Shown here: one piece after another, positions 20,667-54,080 of the stretch | Numbering within the stretch: position 1 is the stretch's first letter | Layout: every line of letters begins with the position of its first letter | Assembly (NCBI GenBank): GCA_945910005.1 | Contig: CAMDTW010000510.1 | Span: 1 to 64,000, forward strand | Direction: 5' to 3' | Length of the DNA: 64,000 nucleotides | Source of the DNA: Isoperla grammatica | Lineage: Eukaryota; Arthropoda; Insecta; Plecoptera; Perlodidae | Translations under genes and position numbers: made by a program | Notes under the pieces: model-generated | What the model saw: only the letters and a program-made list of their open reading frames with translations | What the model was told of the DNA's origin: nothing | The model's database searches: none

Positions 20667-21459
20667 TAGGGATGTCAAACGATTAAATTATTATAATCGA
20701 TAATCGAATTCACTTTCACCTCCATAATCGATTATTAATCGATTTTAATCGTTTTGTTAAATGTTGGTATAGTAGCAAGTTTCTTCCAAACTTCGGTCTG
20801 GTTTCGGTTAGTTTGAATTGCCCGCGCAAGCCACGAGTTCGCAATTCGACTTTTTTCGACTATCGATATATTTTACGTCACGGAGTATTTTTGTTATGTT
20901 CTGTCCAAGATTTCGACGGTAATTTCTGTCCTAGTTAGGCCTGAAGGGCTATAGTTATTCACTTCCCGTTTTTTTTGAACCAATAAATAATTAAGTATGC
21001 TGAATATGCGTCGTAATATTATTATTTTCATGTGCAGCGTAATTAAAATTTACATGATGTGAACTAAAAATCGTAGCGACTTTTCTAACCTTACTTCTCT
21101 TGTTATTTGTGAACAAACATAACAACTCGTATTTTTATAGATCGTAGGCGTCGAATGCTGGGTCTAGGGTAGGCGACTAGACACAGCTATTCAAAATATG
21201 ACTGGAAATTCGGCTCAAATTATGACGCAAAGTTATGCTGTTGCTGTTCTTAGGCCTAGGCCTAGGCCTACTGTAAACGAAACTGAGCAATAGCGATGCT
21301 AGCGCTAGCGCTCGCGCTCGAATAGGTGGCAGATCTTGAGAACTAAATTTAAAAAAGCGCGAAAATTTAAAATCGATTTTTTTTTAAATAATCGATTAAT
21401 CGTTTTCGATTAATAATCGATTAATCGAATCGATTTAATCGTAATCGTTGACATCCCTA
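20667..21459. mobile_element. hAT MITE nested in the larger hAT element
   Basis: TIRs TAGGGATGTCAAACGATTAA and its reverse complement at the right end, flanked by TAATTAAT (20659-20666 and 21460-21467). The subterminal zones are rich in TAATCGATTA palindromes. No coding capacity. Confidence 0.9.
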
Positions 21460-21654
21460 TAATTAATAAAAACTGTTGTTACGCATAAAGTAGCTATGTT
21501 GAGTTGCCTCCACCGACCTCATCGTAGCTGCCATCACTCACTTCTCGCGGCGACAGTAACGCTATCTCTTGACAATTTTATAGGCGTATAGCAAACTGCT
21601 CACAAGTCTTCGACATCCATCTGACAAGTCTGTATAGTTTTAGGTAGGGATTTA

Positions 21655-22470
21655 TGTGTGTTTTTAATAATTCTCCTTGGATGACAGGGAAAGGAGGCCC
21701 TTATTTTCTCGCCTCTTACAATCGGCAGAGGTATAACCTGGGCCAAATTTTACCCAGGGCCCAAACGGGGGTACAGCTATTATAGTAAGAAAGTTGAAAA
21801 TTAGATAATATATTGCCGTAGATAAACAAAATTTGGTTACAAGATGGCGGTTAACAAAACAATTCGAAAACTTGTGTCATGTGTTGACACCATTATTGCG
21901 CATACTATTATAAAACGTTATCAACATCCGACGGTGTTTTCATAAAAAATTTTTTTAAAAAATTGGATTTGTTTCAGAAATTATTTTTTTGTAGGTTGGC
22001 ATCTTCACGGATTTTGCTGGTTATGTTAATAACATCTTATAGACTAGTGTAGTGGTCACGAGTGTTTACTAAAACTTTCAACCAAATCCGTCAAGCCATT
22101 AGACCTGTGCGCGAGGAACAAACTTTTGCACAGAAACAAAATAATATTTTTTTACAAAATGGCGGTTAAAGTTACAACTTCAAACATTTTACCATGCATT
22201 GACATTGTTATTTTGGAAATAAATATAAAACAATATTTAAATCTGTCTATAAGTTTTAGAAGAAAAAAATTATTCTTGATTTTTCACTAATTAAATTATT
22301 GTAGGTTGGAAACTTCACGGATTTTTCTGGGTTTGTTAAAAACGTCTAGTTTAAAAGTTACAAAAATGTTGACTTTAAATTTCAGCCAAATTAGTCAAGC
22401 CGTTTGACCTGTGTGCGACTAACAAAACATTAAAACTCGATATTATTCACTAATTAATTTTTTGTAGGTT
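21655..22470 (-). repeat. Right inverted arm
   Basis: Reverse complement of the left arm, with scattered substitutions and small indels, so the two halves are not freshly duplicated. Identity ends abruptly after ttgtaggttggc near 22470. Confidence 0.8.
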
Positions 22471-22920
22471 GGCGGTTGTGGTTCAACGCGGCTAGCAGCC
22501 ACATTCTGAAGAGGCGCGAAATTTTGAAACGTTGAACATTTTTTGTTTAAAAACTTTTACGATAAGTATGTATATTATGTAAGATGAACATTAAAATACA
22601 TAAAACCATTTTAAACAAGATCACAGACAAGATTAATCCTCCTCCCTCCAGAAATGTTTGAGGAGGCCCAGCCTCCCTTGCCTCCCCCCACCAGCCGCCA
22701 CTAGTCCACAGTCATTTTGACTCCACACACTAATCTATGCCTCGTTGGCTCTTCGAAGAGCTGTGACATCAGAAAAATCTATGAATTGGGTTATGGGTTG
22801 GGGCGCCGGGGGAGGGCATTGGTCAGGCGGTGTATAAGACACAGTTAAACGTGTATGAATGTTTGTACTACTACTACGGATCCAGAAATTACCCGAATCC
22901 ATTTTTAGGATTCGGATCCT

Positions 22921-25900
22921 TTTTTTTTTTTTTTTTATATCTGCTCCCTGTGTCCAACAATGAAGTCGGGTAGGGGATAGGAACTTCATCCCATCATATT
23001 CTGGCCCCTAGGTACATCGAAGCCGGCTGGCCATGCCTGACGCTTCCCTCATGTTAACTTCCTCCGGCTCCTCCTCTTCACTTTCTTCTTCCTCTGCTCT
23101 TTCTACAAATTCTGTCCATACTTTTCTATCTTCCCACCATCGTTCCTGATTGACCTCTTCCCAAGTTGCATTTCTTCTTTCCACGTCCATTGCTATCACT
23201 TCTTCCCACCTCAGTCTTGGTCTTCCCCTCTTTCTTTTCTTTTTCCCTGCTTCTTTCTCAAACTCGATTTTCGGGATCCTGTCTTCCTGCATTCTTTTCA
23301 TGTGGCCAAACCACCGCAATCTTTCTTTTCCCAGCTTAAAGTTTAGACTCTCCACTCCAAGTTCCTTCCTTATCTTTGAGCTCCTTATCTTATCAATCTT
23401 GGTCACTCCTGCCACACTCCTTAGGAACTTCATTTCTGCTGCTTGTATTGCTTTTTCTTCTTTTCCCCCAACTGGCCAAGTCACCGCTCCATACGTGAGT
23501 ACTGGTACAAAATATGCTTTGTATATTAACAATTTGCATTGCCTTGGTATATCTTTTTTCCAAATCAGTTTCCTCACTAACTGGAAAAATTTTTCAGCGG
23601 TCCCCGTTCGTCTTCCAATCTCCTTGTCAATTTTACCATCAGATGAGATGATGCTTCCAAGATACTTGAAATCCTGAGTCTCTACTAGTTCTTCGCCTCG
23701 CAGTACAATCTTTGGTCTATCCGCTTTCCTCTTCTTATTCCCCATAACCATCACTTCGCTCTTAGCCATACTTATCTCTAATCCAAACTCTTGAGTCCCT
23801 TCATTCCACTTATCTACTCTTTGTTGTACTTCTTCCCGTGACTTTCCCCATATTAGAACATCATCAGCATAAATTAAGGTTCTAGATGCCTCTGGTCCGT
23901 CTGTCTCCACTTTCCTCAATATCTCGTCAAGTACTATATTAAAGAGCATCGGTGACAGCACACTTCCTTGTCTTAAACCTGTTTTGACTTCAAACCAATC
24001 CGTTCTGCCCTCCCTGGTTTCCACGCAACTCACGCTCTTCATATACATGCTCTGCACTCTTTCCACCAGTTTTCTGTCAACCTTCTTTTTCCTTAGGCTT
24101 TCCCACACTCTCTCTCTGGGCATTCTATCATAGGCCTTTGTGAGGTCTAGGAAGACCATCCATATCTCCTCACCATTTTCCCTTTCTCTTTCCATCATTT
24201 GACGTATTGAGAAAATCAGGTCCACCGTTGACCGGCCCCTTCTAAACCCATGTAATTCCTCCCTTAAGCTTTTCTCCACATGTTCTTTCATTCTTTTCTC
24301 TAGCACTTTTTCATATAGATTAGCACAATGGCAGAGTAGAGTTACACCTCTATAATTTCCACAGAGCTTTTTGTCCCCTTTCTTAAATATTGGTATGATA
24401 ACACCCTTTTCCCAGTCCTCTGGAATCCTCTTATCTCTCCATGCTGCTGTTAACACTCTAAAAATCCAGTATTCCCCCTCTTTTCCTGCTGCTTTGATCA
24501 TGTCCACAACTACTTCATCAACTCCGGGTGCTTTCCCATTCATCATCTCTTTAAGCGCCAGTTTGACTTCTGCTTCCGAGAGTTCCTCTTCTTTTTTCTT
24601 CCCCTCTTCTCCTTCATCTTCTTCCGCTGTAGCTAGCTCCTCACTGCCTTCTTTCTCTCTTGTATGTGCTGCCCCTCCCTTCCTTGCATCTTCAACATTA
24701 AGCAAGTTCTCAAAGTAGTTTTTCCATAGTCTTATCTTCTCGTGTGGCTCGTTTGTGACCGTTCCATCTTCTTTCCGTAGAAAATGTGCCTCCTCAGTTC
24801 TTCCCTTTTTCTCTTTCACCATGTTATACAACACTTTCTTATTTCCTTGGAAATCTTTCTGAAGTCTATCTCCAAACTCCTCCATGCTCTTCTCTTTTTC
24901 TCTCATCACTATTTGTTTTACACTGTTCTTTGCCCTTATGTACTTTGTTACATTTTCCTCTGTATAGTTCCTGTTCTTCTCTCTCCATGCCCGCTTCTTA
25001 TTCCCAACTGCTTCTTTTACTTTTTCATTCCACCATGGTGTTTCCTTCTCCTTTCTTTTCCCTGTTGCTCTTCCACATACTATCTCAGCACTGGCTACGA
25101 ACGCACTTTTAAATGCTTGCCATTCTTCTTCTATCCCTTTGATTTCTCCAAGTGGCACCATATCTCGTATCCTTTGCCTAAAGATTTCTCTTTCCTCTTT
25201 TATCTGTAACTTCCACGTCTTTATCCGTTTCTTTTTTGTTCCTCTCTTTTTTGTACAATCTTTACCTTCATATAGTTTGGCTACCAGCAGTCTATGGTCA
25301 CCATCCAATGCTACTGAGGGTATGACCCTCACATCTTCTAGCCTCTTTTCCATCTCTTTTCCTATGCATATGTAATCTATAATAGATTCACATCTTGTTC
25401 CTTCTTCTCCAAATCCATATCTTGTTATCTTATGCTTGTTCTTCTTCTTTTCAAACCAGCTATTACCAATTTTTAACGAGTTTCGTGTACAGAGTTCCAA
25501 CATCTTTCTTCCGTCTACATTCCTCTTTCCCCAACCATGTGGACCTAATACCTCTTCAAACCCATATCTCTCTACCCCAACCATGGCATTGAAGTCACCC
25601 ATAACAATCACACAATTATGTTCAATCAGTGCTTCTAGGTCATCTCTGAACTTATCCTTATCCTCTGTAGGTCTTCCAGTTTGGGGTGCATATATTTGGA
25701 TAACATCAATTTTTTCCCGATCTATTATAATTTCTACTTTTATTAGTCTGTCACTTACGTATCGTATATCCACTATTTTGTCTTTATATCTTGGGCTAGC
25801 TATTAAACCCACCCCATTTCTTCATTCACTGCCCCCTGACCACATCACCTTGTAACCACCTCGTAGTTCCTTTTCCCCAGTCCCAATCCATTTAGTCTCA

Positions 25901-26333
25901 CTGAGTCCAAGCAGTTCCATTTTCCATTCTATCATCGTATCAATAAGCTCTTCTATCTTTCCATTTAGGGAGACGATGTTCAAGGTGCCTATGTTCATTA
26001 TACGTTTTGGATTGATGGTTCCAAACCTATAAATAAACGGATCCTTATCGAGTAGTATTATTTGTAAAAAAAAAAAAAAAAAAATACGCGACGATATTTT
26101 TGCGACTACTTTCCTTGAAGCTACAGTGAATTCCTGCTTGTGGGCGTGGCGAGCCGGTCGCTGGTTAGTACGCGCTGTCATTACTGTGGGCGAGTTCTGT
26201 GAGGCCATATACACTCCCCTCCCCCGCCCCCCTCTCGCCTTTCCCGCGCGCAGCGGCCGCACAGAGCCAACCCACACAGCGGCCGGCAGCTGACACGGGC
26301 AGAGAACGGCCTCAACCGCGTGGTGGTTTCGGG
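22921..26333 (-). mobile_element. Nearly full-length non-LTR retrotransposon
   Basis: Minus-strand LINE with GC-rich 5' region (26120-26330), one large ORF and a 3' UTR ending ggagcagatat plus a poly-A tract (poly-T at 22921-22936). The 3' end recurs at 54081-54381 plus 58441-58460. The C-terminal RLRWFGHMKRM pattern is common in RTE-like LINEs; clade assignment is inferred. Confidence 0.85.
23008..25998 (-). pseudogene. LINE ORF2: AP-endonuclease and reverse transcriptase, one stop
   Basis: From the ATG at 25998 (MNIGTLNIVSLNGKIEEL) the frame encodes an AP-endonuclease (LLGLSETKW, VIVMGDFNAMVG, IDYICI, DGDHRLLVAKL), a Lys/Glu-rich linker, and RT with GVTLLCHCANLYEKVLE, HGFRRGRSTVD, FLDLTKAYDRMP, GLRQGSVLSPMLFN and YADD. 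The C terminus has a YLGSIISSDG block and an acidic tail. A single TGA at 25822-25824, between SGGSE and RNGVGLIAS, breaks the endonuclease. The rest is open for 934 codons, so inactivation is recent. Confidence 0.88.
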
Positions 26334-26838
26334 CACTGATGATTTCAGACATTTTTCCTAGGGGGGGCTGATAAAAATCTGGGGTGTTGCTAAATTAGTA
26401 ACTCATTTTATGGCTTTTTTTTTGACACCGTGACAAAAGGCAGGGGTGGAGGGGGTTAGGGTCTCTCTCTCTGTTGATGCCATCCTTTTTAGTAACTCAT
26501 TTTATGGCTTTTTTTTTGACACCGTGACAAAAGGCAGGGGTGGAGGGGTTAGGGTCTCTGTTGATGCCATCCTTACAGTTTTCGAACATGAGGCGATTCC
26601 TATTTGCCATTCTTACCTTTACCTAACATCGTTCAAATAGAAAATTAAATGTTGCAACATTTATGTAGATGAGTTTTTCGTGGAAATCGATTTATTTCCT
26701 AGTCGAGGTGGAAAAATATACCTCATTTTCTTGTATTTTGCATTTTTTTTTTGCAAATTTACATTACTTTATGTGATTTTTTCAATCTGCTAGGGGGGGC
26801 ATTTACAACTGCCGGGATATGCCTGAAATCATCACTGG
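26334..26838. mobile_element. hAT MITE (CAGTGATGATTTCAG family), copy 1
   Basis: Ends cactgatgatttcag and ctgaaatcatcactg flanked by gtttcggg and gtgtcggg (7 of 8 matching). Its left 60 bp and right 250 bp match copy 2 at 35686-36507. An internal block (taactcattttatgg ... gatgccatcc) of about 95 bp is tandemly duplicated. Confidence 0.8.
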
Positions 26839-26846
26839 TGTCGGGG

Positions 26847-27062
26847 GAAGGGGGGGGGGGGTGTAACCAAGATAACGTAATTTTTTTTTTTTTTCCTCTT
26901 ATGCAATGATGACCTTTCAGCCATTCATTTTTCTCGCTATCCAATACAAATTAGCTTCTTGATCTGGCCTGCTCTGGTTGTCTTTGATTTGAGGATTCGG
27001 GTAACCCGGTTCTTGGAAGGTCTGGAACCGGATCCGAATTTTCCTACCATATGACATCCCTA
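26847..27062. other. Remainder of the 22869-27062 element
   Basis: Holds G11 and T14 tracts, then the right-hand TIR region with gaaccggatccgaatttt. No coding sequence. Confidence 0.5.
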
Positions 27063-27454
27063 GTTTGTACACGTATATTTTCTCGCGGGCGTTTACACGA
27101 CTCAGCCCTAGTCAGTTGAGATGATAAGAAGAGCAAAGTAAACAAGCTTGCACCAAGTATTTGTGTCAAAGTGACGACAAAGTTGCAAGAGAAGAATCCC
27201 AGGTAACAAATGAATGGAAATTATTACCTTAACCTCTATTTAAACAATTCTTTATGCCTTATGGGCCTACATAATGCAAAGAAGCATTCAAGATTTACTT
27301 CCACCACTTCTACAAACAGCAACACCCAACGCACTAGCGTATAAGATAAAACATAATTCCTTAATTCTGGCTTCAACTGCAATTGCTGTAAACTACAACT
27401 GATTGAAGTAGCAGATGTTACATAGGCAGGGCTGTCAACTATCCAACCCGCTAA

Positions 27455-27564
27455 TGGTGTTTTCTATTGGGCTGCACTAAGTGCGCCAATTGTAATGTTG
27501 TTCTAACTGTTTCACAGTTTAAGACATACTTAGTGCAGTTCAGTGCAGCCATTGGAAAACACCA
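27455..27564. mobile_element. Small MITE with TAA target duplication (110 bp)
   Basis: TGGTGTTTTCTATTGGGCTGC and GCAGCCATTGGAAAACACCA form the ends, flanked by TAA on both sides. A 3-bp TWA duplication fits PIF/Harbinger MITEs. Confidence 0.7.
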
Positions 27565-27741
27565 TAAAAGAAAGAACTTCAGGGACCTTATCTCAGAAAA
27601 AAGGGACCAAATACGGACAAATGTCCAATATTAATTAGAAATAGAGTTTTTCTTATGCTGTTTTGCACAATATATTGTGTTCTAACAAACAATTTCTCTA
27701 TTGAATGAAATAAATTATAAATTTTTCTAACGAGAAAAATA

Positions 27742-28454
27742 CCGTATTTACACGCATAAAGGGCGCATACGATTATAAGCCGCAGTGCACTTTTTGAGCT
27801 TTACTTTTCAGAAAACAATTTGTTTCCGTTTATAAGCCGCAGTTATTATATTCGAGAAAGGACCAGAAAATAATGTGAAGTAATAATTGGTATGTAATAA
27901 GGAACTGGCGGTATTCGGTAATAGAGGTTACGTGAGTGTAAGAGCTAATGTGAGGAATGTACTATAGGTAGTTCTCTGCATCCCGCTGGCCCGCTAATGC
28001 ACTGAGCGCATAGGGGTTTGGGGAGGGGAGGAGTTGGTGATGCGTACGCGAGATGCGCGGGCGAGCGGCTGGCAGCGGGCCAACAAAACATCATGCTGTA
28101 GAGCGAGGGAGAGAGAGAGAAAGAGAATGAGCTTCGCCGACCAAAAGAATTCTAACGGGGGGGGGGGGGGGGGGGGGGGGTGGAATGAAGTAGAGAGTAG
28201 AGAACACAACTCTGCAGTAAACCCACGAAATCTGATACATTTTGTAAACTCGATCAATGCCGCAAATGCCCCGACAAAGATGACGACGAGTGACTCACTT
28301 TGTCGCAGAGCCTAATAATTTGATGCCAGGTTCGAACATATCACCCGTAAACCCGGGATTTTTTTTTTTTGTGCTTACGAAAATAAGCCGCATGGTGGTT
28401 TTGAGAGACACAAAATAAGAAAAAAAAGCACGGCTTATATGCGTGTAAATACGA
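27742..28454. mobile_element. TIR element with CCGTATTTACACGCATA ends
   Basis: CCGTATTTACACGCATA and TATGCGTGTAAATACGA ends flanked by TA on each side. Subterminal ataagccgc words are also inverted. The centre is GC-rich, with purine repeats and a run of about 24 G at 28158-28181. TA duplication suggests a Tc1/mariner-like MITE but is weak evidence. Confidence 0.6.
28158..28181. repeat. Poly-G run of about 24
   Basis: Longest G homopolymer in the window, directly followed by tggaatgaag. Likely length-variable and error-prone in assembly. Confidence 0.85.
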
Positions 28455-28735
28455 TATCTATATTTGAAATCGTCTAGTTATCCCGCTTCTAATAAACTGG
28501 TTACTTTTACAATCTAAACTTATGAGACTTCCCTATTAGGCGCATGTTTGATATCGTGAAATGAACAATACATTAATTGGATATCGTTATTTTTGTATTT
28601 TGTATATTCTATGTTCACTTTTAGCTCTCGAATTCGTCATCTTACACGAAGGTAAGCTGTGGATTCTATACTATAATTCCGTATCGATATCATTGGACAG
28701 CCCTAGATTCTACCATAAGTTCTGTTTTAACTCAC

Positions 28736-50095
<21,360 letters not shown>

Positions 50096-50103
50096 CTGCA
50101 ATA

Positions 50104-50640
50104 GCATGGAGAAACGAAAATACAGACTTAAATTTGTAAATTCTCATTTGTTAATTTTTCCGTTTGTTCCACCCATCACAATCTCCAGTTCTAGGTACAG
50201 CTATCCCCCGAAAATTCGAACTCGGATTATTCGTAATTACACGTATTTCGAATGAAAACATCGGTCCCGACAGCAGGTATAGGACTTTACATGTTATAAA
50301 AATTCGGTTATTTCGAAATTCGGTATAATTCGTATTTCGAAGTAACATTTAGACTCCAGCCAAAGTGCAATCGGAGAGATTGAAATATCAAAGAAGAAAT
50401 GTTTTTGCATTGTAGTGTATTTCGATCTAGCCGCTCTTCCCGGCTTGTTTGTTTGTCACCAGAAGCTTCCACATTCCCTTCCACCCCTCCCCCCTCCAAC
50501 CCTCGGCCGACCGCTCGGCGCTCGCTTGTTTGTGCTGTGAGCATGCTGGTCACATTGTGTCGCGAGAGGCTTTGTTGTAAACACGTGCGTGTGAACCGTG
50601 AACAGTAGTGAGCGTTACCGTGTTGCATCTTGTGTCTTGT
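50104..50640. other. Upstream of exon A
   Basis: Contains an AT-rich block with repeated attcg/cgaat words (50200-50345) that looks like a MITE end. Beyond 50400 the sequence is GC-rich. No promoter motif can be named. Confidence 0.4.
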
Positions 50641-50654
50641 TTCAAAGTGAGTGG

Positions 50655-51290
50655 TGCTATTCAACGGAAGTATGAAGAAACAACGTTGGGGAAGAAGATT
50701 GAGATTTTGAAGGAAATAGATAAAAAGGTGTGGCATCTATGGAAGGCCGTTGCATGATAGATTCAGAAAGCCTAGAAAAAAAAATGATTTTAAATTGTTA
50801 AAGTTTGTTGTGAGGTTGCTAGGGAGGAGTTGTCAGTCGTCGTGTTGGAAGGAAAACCGACAGGATGGTTGGGTCGGTCAGAGAGAAACGAATAGTAAGG
50901 TTTAGATAAAAACAAGAGTAGAGCTCAGTGTGTGTGGCTGGTGTTTTTACTGTGGACGTGTGCTGGAAGACGAAGGCTGCTCGGGTCGTCGAAGGGGAAT
51001 TCCTCTTCGAGAGCAACAGTCTTCGTGGGCCTTCGTGTTGGGCCGACACCAGAGACGACAAAGGGTGAGTGCATACCACTGAGCTAGAATTTAATTATAT
51101 TTGTGTCCACTCGAGATACGGGCTAGGGTGATAGTGACAAAGGAATGCTCGAAAGAAGAAATTGCGAGGAAATTTGGTATTCCTGCTTCTACACTTTCGA
51201 CAATTATAAAAAATCGTGAAAAGATTGAGGGTGCTGTTGCGTCGGGTAGGGGCCAAACAAATAAGCGCCTGCCCAACGCAAACAGCTGCT
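50655..51290 (+). pseudogene. pogo/Tigger transposase N-terminal fragments
   Basis: 50660-50755 reads RKYEETTLGKKIEILKEIDKKV and 51140-51235 reads KEEIARKFGIPASTLSTIIKNREKI. Together they are the first helix-turn-helix of CENP-B/Tigger-like transposases. The two parts are separated by about 360 bp of unrelated sequence. The catalytic domain is absent; a poly-C run follows at 51295. Confidence 0.75.
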
Positions 51291-51557
51291 AGATCCCCCC
51301 CCCCCCACCCCCCTGGGCTGTCAATTCTCGGCCGGACGGCTGCTACTCTCGTGACCGACTAGAGCGCTCTGCCCGTCCGACCCAGTGCACCGTGTACAGT
51401 TTGAATATTTCACAATTGACTATTGTTATTGTACAGTATGTACGATTTAATGACACGTATTAAACAACACACAGTTTAAACTTGTTTTTCTATTAGAGAA
51501 CAGAACCATTAAATCCTTCCTTCTTCTTCCCATTTAGGCCTAGAACTGCATTTAAGC

Positions 51558-52720
51558 TAGTGATAACATTGATTAACCGAAAGCTGGTTTCAAACCGGTT
51601 TTGATTTTTAGATTCGGTTCTACTTTTTTGCGCGGCGTGTGCTTCACCCTCGCTAAGAGCCACGCCTCTGACGGGCGGGCGGGCGGGTTGTGGATTGCCT
51701 AACGACGTGTGTCCCGTAGCAACAAGGAACCACCTGTCTACTACTCAGATTTCGTCTTCTTTCCTGGGATTTCCTTGTTTGTGTGGACTAATTAGCAGCT
51801 GTATTATATTGGGATGACATCGGGTACCCGGGTAACCCGGGTACCCGGCTCCGAAGTATTACCCGGAGCCGTTTTTCGGGTCTGGGTAATTTATTAGTCC
51901 GTTTCTGGGCTATAGCCTACTTACGCGCCAGTATTGCTGCGGTTGATTTCGATGGAGCCAGCAGGTACGGCGCGAGCTTACCCTTCCACAACACGTCACC
52001 CGGCGGGGAACAGAACAGACGTGAACCGACTTGCATTCGTTACTGGTTGTTCATTGTTTAACATTCTGGTGAACATTCTGGCTAACACTTGTTCTATTAC
52101 AATTTATTTTACTTGAAAAAGCATGTTTTATGTACGTGCTTCAGTTGTGTATTGCGAAATGTTTTTTTTTACTCGACGTGATTACTGCAGGCGTATACCA
52201 AGGGGCTATTCGAGCAGGCGGCATGCATGTCATTCGTCCCTCGTCTTCGCGCCCCGCGCCCTTCACAAGGCCTAGCGACGACCTTCAAATCAAGCCTACA
52301 CATCAAAATATACGTTTTCAGGATCCGGGTACCCGGGTAATATGAGAGCGGGAACCGGTTCCGAATTTTATTACCCGATGTCATCCCTAGTATTATACAG
52401 TAAAACCGCCTTTGTACGTTTCGCTTTTCTACGATTCTTACGTTAATGCGTTCCAAAAATCAGTCCGTCAGGAAAATTTGATCCAATAGTACGTTTTCTG
52501 TGTTCTCATAATCGATTTTTCCGGCCAGCCAGTGAGCCCAATTCCAAGTTGTTATTGTTCAAGCACGACCACGTTAGTCATTCATCCCAGTTCTGCGAAG
52601 CGCCCCCCACCCCCTTCCCTCACTCAACACAATGCAACCCAGCCGCCAGTGAGTGACTTGACCTTGACCAGCTGCATCTCGTTCCGCGTGGGAGGGGGGT
52701 CTCTGAAAAGGTAGGTTCTT
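51558..52720. mobile_element. hAT element (CCGGTT family), copy 2, right end lost
   Basis: Starts tagtgataacattgattaacc and follows copy 1 (34648-35413) closely through gcgggcgggcggg and ggccagccagtgagccc to the G run at 52693, then diverges. The right TIR is missing. The MITE 51809-52389 splits it at a site that is intact in copy 1. Confidence 0.85.
51809..52389. mobile_element. hAT MITE (CCCGGGTA family), 581 bp
   Basis: TTGGGATGACATCGGGTACC and GATGTCATCCCTA ends flanked by GTATTATA (51801-51808, 52390-52397). Copy 1 of the host element reads gctgtattatacagt at 34903-34920, the empty site. Confidence 0.95.
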
Positions 52721-53160
52721 TACCTGCTTAGCATAAATAACAAACCCTCCTCCAGTGGTCCTCTTTACAAAAGGCTTTTGTCAAACTACAGAGTTATAAT
52801 TAAACATTGTAATTAAACATTTTAAGAGCGCACTCCTTGGCTGTATTTGCAGTCGTCCACGTTTAGAACCATAACTTATTAATGATTAGAGCTATCAACT
52901 TGAATGTTTTTGCATTATTTAGAAGAAGATTGCCTTTAGTCAGATAAGGTTTTACATTTTTTATATATCACCCCCCCTTGGAATAAGATTACTCCAAACA
53001 TGCAGTCATTTATAATAAAATATATCATTCCAAATAAAAATCGGTGGGCATAACTGTGCCGATGTAATCTTCGTGTATTCAAATATAAAGTTTGGTGAAG
53101 ATAACACCAAAACATCGCCTGTAATCGTTTGAGATGTACGGCTATTCGCAGTCATATTTG
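52721..53160. other. No feature recognised
   Basis: AT-rich, no ORF or TIR pair seen. Confidence 0.4.
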
Positions 53161-53560
53161 GCGTATTTTCTGTCGAGTTCGGCGAGTTCGGCTACCGGCT
53201 AGTCTCTCGACCTAGCGGCTGCCTGTCCGAGCGGTGAACGAAGCTTGGCGGGGCGGAGCTAGAGACTGTGCCTTCGAGAGTGGTGGGGGGAATACGCGAG
53301 CGTGGAACGTGCGAGTGACACCATGCCCGCGATGTTCATACGATAATCGATTGCGTTACGGAAAAGTGAAAAATTAATCTATTATAATTATTGTGAACTG
53401 TGAAGTGTTGAGTGAAGTGTGAAGTGAAGTGTGTGTCTATGCGTAACGATGGAAGTGGCAAGAAAACCAGTAAGGAAAAAAACAGGCTTGTATCTAAGCG
53501 CGCATAGGAAACGCCGCACTGGCAAAAACAATCCTTTTAGAATATACCAGCAACAAAAGT
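53161..53560 (+). other. GC-rich segment with short ORF, possible 5' region
   Basis: A GC-rich island (53165-53330) is followed by repeated gtgaagtgt words and an ATG at 53451 opening a basic 37-codon frame (MEVARKPVRKKTGLYLS) with a donor-like cca/gtaagg after seven codons. It could be a promoter and first exon of a plus-strand gene. No second exon was found. Confidence 0.2.
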
Positions 53561-53854
53561 AAAGACTCAATTTGTTGACTATTACATTGATTATAAATCC
53601 ACTTAGTTCTGTGCTTAAAATCAATATAAAAATGTAAAACGCAATGTAGCACATTGCTAACCTGGAGCTACACAAAAGCAATGCCACACGCTATATTATA
53701 TCCTACGCAGTTAATTGTTGAATTTACTACTAATTAATATTCATTCGGCGTAACGCAAATGTGTGGTAATAGGCTATAATTACCAGCCGTACTCTCCACC
53801 GCCAATATTTAGAATTCAGGAGTATTCCCCCTGTGCAAATTTTGGTATCTCAAG

Positions 53855-53885
<31 letters not shown>
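53855..53885. repeat. ATCA microsatellite
   Basis: About seven atca units. Confidence 0.9.
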
Positions 53886-54080
53886 TTGGGAAATGGTTGT
53901 TTATTTTATATTTTATTATATTTTATATATCATATTTTGTTATTCATTTAAATGGTAACGTATGATGTATAAGGTTGGTTTTATTATTTAAAAATAAAAA
54001 TAATGTCGAGTCCTTCCTCTCACAAAAGCACCAAGTTAAATTCCGCTGGGTACCATATTATTATTATTATTATTATTATT

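Larger units (their letters stand above)
17396..22703. mobile_element. hAT-type element with long inverted arms (5.3 kb)
   Basis: Ends CAGTGGCGGCT and AGCCGCCACTA are inverted repeats flanked by the 8-bp duplication GTCCACAG (17388-17395 and 22704-22711), the signature of hAT insertion. No transposase ORF is present. The interior has two long imperfect inverted arms (18160-18990 and 21655-22470) and an asymmetric GC-poor spacer that itself holds a second hAT element. It is nonautonomous, with a foldback-like structure, and inserted into or beside the Gypsy LTR. Confidence 0.85.
22869..27062. mobile_element. hAT-type element carrying a LINE and another hAT copy
   Basis: The 8-bp word gtttgtac occurs at 22861-22868 and 27063-27070. 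The right end reads ...ATGACATCCCTA, a hAT-type TIR. The left end (tactactacggatcc) is degraded but shares GGATCC and ACCCGAATCC words with the right end. The LINE at 22921-26333 and hAT copy at 26334-26838 lie inside. Confidence 0.6.

Noticed and set aside
23150..25855. Plus-strand ORFs opposite the LINE
   Set aside because: They are Ser/Leu/Phe-rich antisense shadows of the LINE ORF.
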